Shown: piece by piece, positions 54,551 through 62,362 of the stretch
How the letters are laid out: each line of letters opens with the position of its first letter
How positions within the stretch are numbered: the first letter of the stretch is position 1
From: Rhizobium etli 8C-3
Lineage (GTDB): Bacteria > Pseudomonadota > Alphaproteobacteria > Rhizobiales > Rhizobiaceae
Length of the DNA stretch: 64,000 nt
Assembly (NCBI RefSeq): GCF_001908375.1
Contig: NZ_CP017244.1
Coordinates: 744,001-808,000 of the forward strand
Reading direction: 5' to 3'
Program-made: the position numbers and the translations under genes
The notes under the pieces: generated by a model
Databases searched by the model: none
Seen by the model: only the letters and a program-made list of their open reading frames with translations
Told to the model about the DNA's origin: nothing

Positions 54551-55633
54551 ATGAGGCGAATTATGTTGCTTGCGGCATCGACCGCTGCAGTGTCGCTCGC
54601 TGTCTCATTTGCTTTCGCGCAATCTGGCAGCGTTGAAAAGGCAGTAGGCGGATACAACTTCGATGAGGCTGCAAAGGAAGCAGCCGGCACGAAGGATTTT
54701 CATTCAGCCGACGGCCATCTGACCTTTGCAATTGTAACCCACACGGCTGGCAACGGGTTCTTCGACCCGGTCTATGTCGGCGCGACGGTTGCCGGCAATC
54801 TGATCGGCGCCAAGGTCCTGTTGCTCGGTTCGGAATCACCGACCGACGACCCCGCTCGCGAGATCGAAATCCTGAACCAGATCGTGCAGGATCCGACGAT
54901 CGACGGGCTGATCATGACAACGCCGCAGGCTGGCGCCTACAACGACATCGTCAAAGCCGCCGAAGCGAAGGGTATCCCGATTGCCACCACAAACTCCTTC
55001 GATGGGACCATTCTCAACCGCAGCAAGATCAGCCATACCGGCCAGGACGCGTCTGCTGCCGCAATTGCCGGCGAGGCACTCGTCAAGTGCTTGGCAGACA
55101 AAGGCATCGACAAGGGGTCGATCGTGCTGCCCTCGTCGACTGCGATGGGCAACATCGAGGTGAACAATCGAGTGACATCGGCTTTCAACGCGATCGTCAA
55201 AGGACTTAAGGATGCAGGCAAGCTGGAGAGCTTCAAGGTCGATGCAGGACCCGAGAACACCGGCATCGACACCAATCCGAATGATCCGGTGAACGGTATC
55301 GTGACGTTGTTTGAATCGCGCGGCGACGTTGTTGGCGCCTTCGCCGGTAACAACGTATTCACGCCGGCCCTTGCCAAGGCCGTCGCCCAGACCGGCATGA
55401 CCGGCAAGATCTGCGCCTATGGATTCGACCTCGGGCCGGCCCAGCAGGATGCGTTGAACAGCGGCGACTTGACCGGCGCGCTTGGTCAGCAGCCATTCTT
55501 GCAGGGCTTCTGGCCGGTCATGCAGCTCTATCTGCAGATCGATCGTGGAATCGCGGCCGCCAATCTCGACACGCGCGCCCAGCTCGTGACCAAGGACACT
55601 GTCGGAAATGTTGGCAAGCGCTTCGAGAATTGA
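54551..55633 (+). CDS. Sugar ABC transporter substrate-binding protein (RbsB-like)
   Basis: 360-aa periplasmic binding protein (Peripla_BP_4). Signal peptide RRIMLLAASTAAVSLAVSFA. Typical stretches: LTFAIVTHTAGNGFFDPVYV, GLIMTTPQAGAYNDIVKAAE and FAGNNVFTPALAKAVAQTGM. GGGAGGAGCTCTC precedes the ATG at 54551. It heads a three-gene importer with a fused permease and a single-domain ATPase. The exact sugar is not evident; rhizobial relatives bind fructose, ribose, inositol or related compounds. Confidence 0.92.
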   Translation: MRRIMLLAASTAAVSLAVSFAFAQSGSVEKAVGGYNFDEAAKEAAGTKDFHSADGHLTFAIVTHTAGNGFFDPVYVGATVAGNLIGAKVLLLGSESPTDDPAREIEILNQIVQDPTIDGLIMTTPQAGAYNDIVKAAEAKGIPIATTNSFDGTILNRSKISHTGQDASAAAIAGEALVKCLADKGIDKGSIVLPSSTAMGNIEVNNRVTSAFNAIVKGLKDAGKLESFKVDAGPENTGIDTNPNDPVNGIVTLFESRGDVVGAFAGNNVFTPALAKAVAQTGMTGKICAYGFDLGPAQQDALNSGDLTGALGQQPFLQGFWPVMQLYLQIDRGIAAANLDTRAQLVTKDTVGNVGKRFEN

Positions 55634-55710
55634 CGTCGCGCAGGGCTCAACAATCACTGCGGGAGAGGGATCTCTGCCCGCAGCATGCCAAAGCCGGATA
55701 GAACAAGCTT

Positions 55711-57963
55711 ATGGAGCCTAACGCGACCCGGCACGAGCGCGCACCATCCCAACTGATCGGCGGCTGGGAGGCGGGGCTTGTGAGCCTGCTCGTGCTTCTC
55801 TATCTCGGCGGCGCTATCGTCAATCCCGCCTTCTTTGGATCGGCGGAGGCGTTCCATGCCCTGCTTCGCGATACCTCCCGGGTGGCCATCATTGCAGTCG
55901 GGATGACCTTCGTCATTGTCAACAAGGATCTCGATCTCTCGGTCGGCTCAACCTATGGCCTGATTGCGGTCGTCTTTGCCCGGCTGTTCGCATCCAACGT
56001 TCTCGACCTCAATGTCCTGACAGCGATAATACTCTGTTTGACGTTAGGTGTTGTGATCGGTCTCGCGAACGGCCTGCTTGTCACCGTTCTGAAAGTGCCC
56101 GCATTCATTGCCACACTGACTGTTCTGTTTATAGGCCGCGGCTTCGTACTCGCACTCACGCATGGCCAGGCAATCTATTATCCCGGCAAGGCGAAAGAAT
56201 ATCCGTTGTTCTTCCACCTCGGTGAAACAAATGTTTTCGGCTTCAACAACCAGATTGCGATCTTCGCCGTCGTCGCGGTGATCGGCGCCCTTGTGTTGGC
56301 CAAGACGCGGTGGGGCTACGAGACATTCGCCACGGGCGGAAATGAGCAGGCCGCCGTTTATGCCGGCATACCGACGAACTGGGTGCGTATACGGGCGTAC
56401 CTGATCTCCTCTCTTTGCGCGACGCTCGCCGGCCTGATGTCCGCCGCGCAGGATAAGGGCGTGACGCCGCTTTACGGTGTGAGCGGCGAGCTGACGGTCA
56501 TCGCCGCAGTCATCATCGGCGGCGCTTCAATCCTCGGCGGCCGTGGCCGCGTGGCCGGCTCATGCCTCGGTGCACTGCTGGTTGTGCTTCTCGACAAGGT
56601 GCTGCGCGAGGGCTGGCCGATCACACGCACGGTCAAGATCGGCGACGAGGAAATCACGGTCAACGCGATATTCTCGCTGCCGGTCGGTGCCGTCCCGGTC
56701 TTCCTCGGATTCCTTCTTGTCATCGCGGTGCTGATCGAACCCCATCTCATTCGGCGCCAGGTTGCAACGCGCTTCTGGGCGTGGATCTGCGGCAAGCCAC
56801 CGCCGCCCGCCTACGAGATCGGCGGTGTCGCGCTGGAGGGCGTTCAGACCAAAGGTGCCATGGCAACGGACACGGCGATGTCGACGACTACCTTCGGCAG
56901 GTTTGTTGGCCGGCGTGACTCGCTTGCCATCATCCTGGCTGTTTTGCTGTGGTTTACGGGCGTCGCGCTCAGGCCCGACTACTGGTGGAACCTTTCGAAC
57001 AGCTTTGCGATCCTGCTCAACTATACCGAATTGGCGCTGATCGCGATCGGGCTTACTTATGTCATTGCCGCGGGCGATATCGACCTTTCCGTCGGATCGG
57101 TCCTTGCCCTTTCCGGGAGTACGGCTGCCTACTTTTTGAAAGTCCTCGGCGCCGATCCATTCACGGCGATCGCCATGGGCCTTCTTGCGGGAATGGCCGC
57201 TGGCCTCGTCAATGCCGTCGTGACGGTCGGGTTCAAGTTGCCGGCGTTCATCGCCACACTCGGCATGTACTATATCGCCCGTGGTCTGGCTGCCTGGTTC
57301 GTTGCCGGACAGCAATTGGCAGGCTGGCCGGAGGACTACAATCTGCTCGGCCGCAAGGTGAATGACATTCTCCTCCATTTCGGTCTTTCGCTGCCGTCCG
57401 GAGTAATGCGTAGCGTGGCGGAAGTCGTCAGTGTTCAGACGATCTGGATGTTTTTCGTCGCCCTGATGGCCGGCGCCGTGCTCGCCTTTACCCCGTTCGG
57501 GATGAAAGTCTGTGCCACCGGCGGTAACATCCGCGCCGCTGCCTATGCCGGCATCGATACCAACAGGGTGCGCTTTATCGCACTCATGCTGGCCGCATTA
57601 TGTGCAGCCATGGCAGGGATCATCAACGTTGCCTATTTTCGGAGCTTCAATCCGGTTGCCGGTCAGTTCCGCGAGCTCGACGCCATCGCTTCAGTCATCA
57701 TAGGCGGCGGTTCGATCTTCGGAGGCTACGGCACCATGATTGGTGCACTCGCCGGCGCAGCCGTGATTACACTCGTGCGGGCTCTCATGCAGCTCAACGT
57801 CCAGGGATTCACCATGCCGCAGCACTGGATCAACGTCTTCATCGGGCTCATCCTCATCGTTGCGGTCTTGATCGACATATGGGTTCGCCAAGCCAATATT
57901 CTCGCACACGTGCTCGCCCGTCTCGCAAGAATGCGCAGGGGTAAGGAAATCGCTCATGGTTGA
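55711..57963 (+). CDS. Fused tandem sugar ABC permease (two RbsC-type domains)
   Basis: 750-aa inner-membrane protein made of two complete BPD_transp_2 permeases. Domain 1 spans about residues 20-350 (KDLDLSVGSTYGLIAV; VIIGGASILGGRGRVAG); a polar linker of about 50 residues follows (CGKPPPPAYEIGGVALEGVQ); domain 2 spans about 400-740 (GDIDLSVGSVLALSGS; VIIGGGSIFGGYGTMIG). Usual RbsC proteins are near 330 aa, so this is a covalent heterodimer. It overlaps the ATPase gene by 8 bp. No in-frame start suggests two separate products. Confidence 0.92.
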   Translation: MEPNATRHERAPSQLIGGWEAGLVSLLVLLYLGGAIVNPAFFGSAEAFHALLRDTSRVAIIAVGMTFVIVNKDLDLSVGSTYGLIAVVFARLFASNVLDLNVLTAIILCLTLGVVIGLANGLLVTVLKVPAFIATLTVLFIGRGFVLALTHGQAIYYPGKAKEYPLFFHLGETNVFGFNNQIAIFAVVAVIGALVLAKTRWGYETFATGGNEQAAVYAGIPTNWVRIRAYLISSLCATLAGLMSAAQDKGVTPLYGVSGELTVIAAVIIGGASILGGRGRVAGSCLGALLVVLLDKVLREGWPITRTVKIGDEEITVNAIFSLPVGAVPVFLGFLLVIAVLIEPHLIRRQVATRFWAWICGKPPPPAYEIGGVALEGVQTKGAMATDTAMSTTTFGRFVGRRDSLAIILAVLLWFTGVALRPDYWWNLSNSFAILLNYTELALIAIGLTYVIAAGDIDLSVGSVLALSGSTAAYFLKVLGADPFTAIAMGLLAGMAAGLVNAVVTVGFKLPAFIATLGMYYIARGLAAWFVAGQQLAGWPEDYNLLGRKVNDILLHFGLSLPSGVMRSVAEVVSVQTIWMFFVALMAGAVLAFTPFGMKVCATGGNIRAAAYAGIDTNRVRFIALMLAALCAAMAGIINVAYFRSFNPVAGQFRELDAIASVIIGGGSIFGGYGTMIGALAGAAVITLVRALMQLNVQGFTMPQHWINVFIGLILIVAVLIDIWVRQANILAHVLARLARMRRGKEIAHG

Positions 57964-58753
57964 CGTAACACAATCCGAGCCGATCGTGGAAATGCGGAAT
58001 ATCGAAAAAGCCTTCGGTGCGGTGCAGGCCCTCCGCAAGGTGGATCTCGTGCTCTATCCCGGCGAGATACTCGGCCTGGTCGGCGACAACTCGGCTGGCA
58101 AATCGACGCTCATGAAGATCCTGACCGGTGCCTATCAGCGCGATGCCGGTGAGATCTTCGTTGCCGGACAGCCGGCGCATTTCAAGAGCCCGCACGAAAG
58201 CCGGGATGTCGGCATCGAGATGATCTACCAGGACTTCGCTCTCTGCGGCAACATGGATGTCGGACAGAACATTTTCCTTGGCCGCTGGCCACTCAAAGGT
58301 CCCTTCGTCAATCGTCGCAAGATGTATGCCGAAGCTGACAATGTGCTGAAACGGCTCAAGGTCGACGTGAACTCGGTCTATCAGAAGGTCGAAAGCCTGT
58401 CGGGTGGCCGTCAGCAATCTGTAGCGATTGCACGCGCGATATCCTTTGGCCCGCGCGTCGTGATCTTAGACGAGCCGACAGCCAATCTTTCCGTGATGGC
58501 GACCGAGCGCCTGCTCGAAACCATGCTGGAGTTAAAGAAGCAGGGGGTCGCGCAGATCATCATTTCCCATCGCCTCATCGACATTTTCGCCGTGGGCGAC
58601 CGCGTCATGGTGCTGAAGCGCGGCGAGTATGTGGGCGACCGCTACATCAAGAACACAGACGAGCATGAGGTTCTTGAGATCATTGTATCCGGCACGCGAG
58701 AGCTCGCGCTGACGGCCGATGAGGCAAGGCGGACTTGGAAAGGCAAGCTTTGA
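57956..58753 (+). CDS. Sugar ABC transporter ATP-binding protein, single NBD (FrcA-like)
   Basis: 265-aa ATPase with one nucleotide-binding domain, unlike the double-NBD RbsA. Walker A is GDNSAGKST (the usual GENGAGKST carries Gly where this has Ser), signature LSGGRQQSVAIARAI, Walker B VVILDEPTANLSV, and ISHRLIDIF. This size resembles rhizobial FrcA, which pairs with FrcB and FrcC. Two copies would serve the fused permease. Last gene of the importer operon. Confidence 0.9.
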   Translation: MVDVTQSEPIVEMRNIEKAFGAVQALRKVDLVLYPGEILGLVGDNSAGKSTLMKILTGAYQRDAGEIFVAGQPAHFKSPHESRDVGIEMIYQDFALCGNMDVGQNIFLGRWPLKGPFVNRRKMYAEADNVLKRLKVDVNSVYQKVESLSGGRQQSVAIARAISFGPRVVILDEPTANLSVMATERLLETMLELKKQGVAQIIISHRLIDIFAVGDRVMVLKRGEYVGDRYIKNTDEHEVLEIIVSGTRELALTADEARRTWKGKL

Positions 58754-59178
58754 ACTTGCGAGAGAAAGACGGGGCCGAAAGGCGCGCGCGACATCAAGAT
58801 TCTCCCTTGATTTTTTCTCGTTGATCTCATCATCCAGGAATTGGGTGAGAATTGCGCCCATCCTTCTTGCTTTTACGCAAGTTCGCTCTTGTGAGATCTG
58901 CTGGCTTCCGGCGTTTGCGTGGGGCAGGGAATGCGCGCAGACGACGATCAACCTCAGGCTGCAATACAATGAATTTAAGATAGGAAGCCGGCGCTATCGA
59001 CCACAATCGAAATAGCGGACGAAAGAGCAGCAGCGACCTACCGCTAGCGTATTCACCTTAACCATTAGCCGCACGGGATCACTGTTCGAAGCCGTCTGCG
59101 GTGCTTGTTATTTGGCTGTAGTTATTCTACTATTTCTTGTGGGTTTTTTGCCCTCGCCTGGATTGGAGCGTTCTCGCA
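58754..59178. other. Intergenic stretch between importer and small lipoprotein
   Basis: About 425 bp. I find no supported gene, RNA, repeat or clear terminator. Confidence 0.4.
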
Positions 59179-59499
59179 ATGCTGAAACGTGTTGCCGTCC
59201 TTTTCTCGGTCTTTTTGACAGGATGTGTGCCGTCCTGGCCATACCTGACAATGGCGCCACCCAGTGCCAGCAACTGTCAAAGCACAAGGCCAAGCGCAGC
59301 TGAAGCTGCCGCCTGGCGCCGGGCACAAAGGCAAAATACACGGCAATCCTACCAGGCTTTCCTCGCACAATACCCTCGCAGCTGCTACGGGACCTTGGCC
59401 GTTGAAAGGATGAGGACGACGGTTCAAAAGCAGCCCGTTACAGTGCGGAAATTGGCGACCCAACCTCGGCGAGACTTCTGGGGACGGCGAGTGTACTAG
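59179..59499 (+). CDS. Small lipoprotein
   Basis: 106-aa lipoprotein: LKRVAVLFSVFLTGCVPSW gives a signal peptide and lipobox (LTGC). The mature part has a helical segment (AEAAAWRRAQRQNTRQSYQA) with a TPR/caspase-linker flavour (YQAFLAQYPRSCYGTLAVER), like segments found next to caspase-like proteins. GGAG lies 11 bases before the ATG at 59179. It stands 133 bp before the glycosyltransferase gene. Confidence 0.6.
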   Translation: MLKRVAVLFSVFLTGCVPSWPYLTMAPPSASNCQSTRPSAAEAAAWRRAQRQNTRQSYQAFLAQYPRSCYGTLAVERMRTTVQKQPVTVRKLATQPRRDFWGRRVY

Positions 59500-59632
59500 C
59501 GCTGTCGGCTTTGTTTCATAGACTGCTTTTTCGCGGAGCAAAGCCGCATCTATAAACTGGCAAAAGAACTTCGATCTCATCGAGGGCGGCAGGCTGGAAG
59601 CTCAGCGGCGGATACGATCGTGGAACTAGCTG

Positions 59633-61882
59633 ATGCATTTTGACGTTGTTCATGCTGCTGACCCGCGATTTCGAGGTGGCGCGTCCAGCGCACTGAGAGC
59701 CGAACTGAAGGCGGCGAAACAGTGGGGGGTGAGCTGTGGCCTGCTGCCTTTTTTGGGGCAGCGCACGCGCGAGCTCGGCGTCTTCGACATTCGTACAGCC
59801 GCAGCGATCGAGCAATCGGATACTGTTTGGCTCACAGGATCCGAAGAGGCCACCTGCGACATTCTTCTGGCTCACCATCCTGCCGTGTTCGAGCGAATGC
59901 CGCGTTCGCCGGTGCGTTTGCAGCCTCGCCGCGTCGTTTGCGTCGTTCATCACCCCCTGTTCGACGGCAATCGCGTTCGGCAATACGATCTGGGGGTCGT
60001 GGAACGCGTGTTGGATCGGCTCTTTGGCGTTCCGGTCGTGTTTGCTCCTGTTGGGCCGAAGGTCCGATCCCAGTTCGACAGTATCGGGACCGAAAGTCCT
60101 GCGCTGCTCCGGCACGATTTGTGGAACATGATCGACCTTGCTGAATGGTCATTTCCCCAGCGTACAGCTCCAACAGGCACCGTCAATTTGGGGCGCCACT
60201 CGAGAGCGGATCCGGCGAAATGGCCCAGTTCCGCAGATGAGCTAAGAGCAGCCTATCCCGACACACCCGATTTCGCCATCAAGGTCTTGGGTGGCGCCCC
60301 GATGTCAATCCAGCCCTGGATAGGCTCGAACTGGCAGATCAGTCCGTTCGCGCAAAACAGCGTATCGGACTTTCTCAGGCTCCTGGATTTTTACGTTTAC
60401 TTTCACAGCCCGCAGTGGGTGGAAGCCTTTGGATTATGTATCGCGGAAGCAATGGCGAGCGGTTTGGTGACGATGCTCGATCCTTCGTTTGAAAGCCTCT
60501 TCGAAGATGGCGCCGTCTATTGCAAAGTTGCCGAAACGCGCAACGTCATCGAGCGATTTGTCGCTTCACCTTCGACCTATCTGCAACAATCGAATGCCGC
60601 GCGAGAGCTTGTGCGGAGAAAGTTTGCGATCGATCAATACCCGCAGCGCATGGCACGTCTATGTGATGATCTTGAACTGTCCGGGCCCTCCACCCTGAAA
60701 TGCAGCCGAACCGCGGTATCTGCCAAAACCGTCGCGGACAAGGCGCCCGGATCATTGCCGCGGCTTATGGGCAAGAAACGGCGAATACTCTTTGTCGCGA
60801 CAAACGGTATCGGGCTTGGACACATCACGCGACTGATGGCTATCGCAGAGCGTCTGCCCGAGGACATGGATCCCATTTTCTTTACCCGATCGGCCGGGTC
60901 GGCGTTGGCTTATGCGCGAGGTCACGCTGTTGACTATACTCCTTCCGGCTTGGCGATCGGAGTGACGGACGACAGCTGGAATAGGGCATATGCGCAAGAG
61001 CTGCTGACGGCCGTTGAGGCGTTTGATGTTTCGGCGGTGGTGTTCGATGGGAACAGGCCGTTTCCAGGATTGATTGCCGTTGCCGAAAACCGTCGCGACC
61101 TGGCCTGGATTTGGATCCGGCGCGCCTTGTGGCGCCTTGACCACGACTTTGACCCATGTTCCCAGGATATATTCGATATGGTGATCGAGCCGGGCGAATT
61201 TGCCCATGACGAAGATGATGGTCCCACTCGCAATATGCTCGGGACTGTCGCCGTCCCTCCTGTGCTTCTGTTGGACCCAGGGACGCGAATGCCCAGGAAC
61301 GAAGCCGCCGGCAAGCTAGGCGTCGACCCGGGCCGCTTCACTGTCGCGGTACAACTAGGCTCGCAGCGCAACTTTGACTTTGAGGATTTGCCCGGTTTGA
61401 TTTTTGCCGGCCTGGTAAGGCGGAACATACAAACAGTTCAGGTTCTCAATCCGCTCGCGAAACCTTCCAAGCAGGAATGGCCGGGGGTTTTGCGCACAAG
61501 CGTTTACCCCTTGGCTGAATATGTCAGCGCGATTGATCTTCTTGTCACCACTGCCGGGTATAACAGCTTCCATGAAAGCATCTTGGGAGGGATCCCTTCG
61601 ATCTTCGTGCCCAATGAAGCGCCGGAAATGGATGACCAGCACCTTCGCGCTGTATATGCCCAAACAGCAGGCTTGGGTCTGTGCCTGCGGTACTCGGAAT
61701 TGGATCGTGTGGAGACAACCCTCGATCTGGCACTATCTGACGCTTTCCGCACCGAGGTTCGCCGGCGATTGGCTCGCGTTGGTTACGTCAATGGCGCCGC
61801 CATGGCTGCGAATGCGATCGAGCAGCTTGTCTTCAGTATCCGCGCTGACCGTCCGCTGCATGCCTCGATTGCTCGCAGTTGA
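59633..61882 (+). CDS. Two-domain glycosyltransferase fusion (GT4-like plus MurG/GT28-like)
   Basis: 749-aa protein with two GT-B units. The N-terminal unit (about 1-370) ends in the GT4 signature EAFGLCIAEAMASGLVTMLD, which contains the E-x7-E motif. The C-terminal unit (from about 380) begins RRILFVATNGIGLGHITRLM, like MurG-type enzymes, and has the nucleotide-sugar-binding stretch VTTAGYNSFHESILGGIPSI. No membrane segments or signal peptide are evident. Both sugars and acceptor are unknown. No other polysaccharide genes are adjacent. The 3' end overlaps a convergent gene by 150 bp. Confidence 0.85.
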   Translation: MHFDVVHAADPRFRGGASSALRAELKAAKQWGVSCGLLPFLGQRTRELGVFDIRTAAAIEQSDTVWLTGSEEATCDILLAHHPAVFERMPRSPVRLQPRRVVCVVHHPLFDGNRVRQYDLGVVERVLDRLFGVPVVFAPVGPKVRSQFDSIGTESPALLRHDLWNMIDLAEWSFPQRTAPTGTVNLGRHSRADPAKWPSSADELRAAYPDTPDFAIKVLGGAPMSIQPWIGSNWQISPFAQNSVSDFLRLLDFYVYFHSPQWVEAFGLCIAEAMASGLVTMLDPSFESLFEDGAVYCKVAETRNVIERFVASPSTYLQQSNAARELVRRKFAIDQYPQRMARLCDDLELSGPSTLKCSRTAVSAKTVADKAPGSLPRLMGKKRRILFVATNGIGLGHITRLMAIAERLPEDMDPIFFTRSAGSALAYARGHAVDYTPSGLAIGVTDDSWNRAYAQELLTAVEAFDVSAVVFDGNRPFPGLIAVAENRRDLAWIWIRRALWRLDHDFDPCSQDIFDMVIEPGEFAHDEDDGPTRNMLGTVAVPPVLLLDPGTRMPRNEAAGKLGVDPGRFTVAVQLGSQRNFDFEDLPGLIFAGLVRRNIQTVQVLNPLAKPSKQEWPGVLRTSVYPLAEYVSAIDLLVTTAGYNSFHESILGGIPSIFVPNEAPEMDDQHLRAVYAQTAGLGLCLRYSELDRVETTLDLALSDAFRTEVRRRLARVGYVNGAAMAANAIEQLVFSIRADRPLHASIARS

Positions 61883-62356
61883 GCTAAGGGACGCATCGGC
61901 GCCCACCTGGTCGCCAAGAAACTCGTCGATGGTCGATGAAAGTGCGATTTCGCTGGAAATGTCCCATTTCGCGAGGATCAATGACCAGCGTCGACGAGCA
62001 TATCTGCCATAGATTTCGGGGGAGAGCGAAGGCAGGTAGCCTCGGGTAGGGAGAAACTCCAAAGGAGTCGAACTTGCAGCGGTCAGATCGGGACGCAGTT
62101 CTGAAAGAACGACAACAGGAAATTCGCCATTGGCCCTGCAAGCCTCCACGGCAGCATCGAGAATCTCGCGGAGGTTGGCGGGCATCACGCCGAGGACAGA
62201 AATAAGGCTCCTGGCTTTGGCTTCCTCGACCGGATCTTGCAGGACGTAAAGAAGGCTGTCCTCTTCATCGGCCGGATTGAGGGTCCGCGCACTTCGCTTG
62301 CGCCTGCCGAACGGTAAAAACCCGCCAACTTTGTCTATGATCCAGCGCAAAGCCAT
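61733..62356 (-). CDS. Hypothetical protein downstream of the caspase-like gene
   Basis: 207-aa protein, 6 bp after the caspase-like/Sel1 gene and probably co-transcribed. GAGGATGA precedes the ATG. It has a basic N-terminus with a hydrophobic patch (ALRWIIDKVGGFLPFG), a helical region (LREILDAAVEACRANGEFPV) and a Ser/Thr-rich end. No domain recognised. The last 150 bp overlap the 3' end of the convergent glycosyltransferase gene, so either the true stop is shared by overlap or one end is extended by drift. Confidence 0.65.
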   Translation of the reverse strand: MALRWIIDKVGGFLPFGRRKRSARTLNPADEEDSLLYVLQDPVEEAKARSLISVLGVMPANLREILDAAVEACRANGEFPVVVLSELRPDLTAASSTPLEFLPTRGYLPSLSPEIYGRYARRRWSLILAKWDISSEIALSSTIDEFLGDQVGADASLSSTASNRGMQRTVSADTEDKLLDRIRSHGGAIDVTNASQSPANLGAESVR

Positions 62357-62362
62357 TCATCC

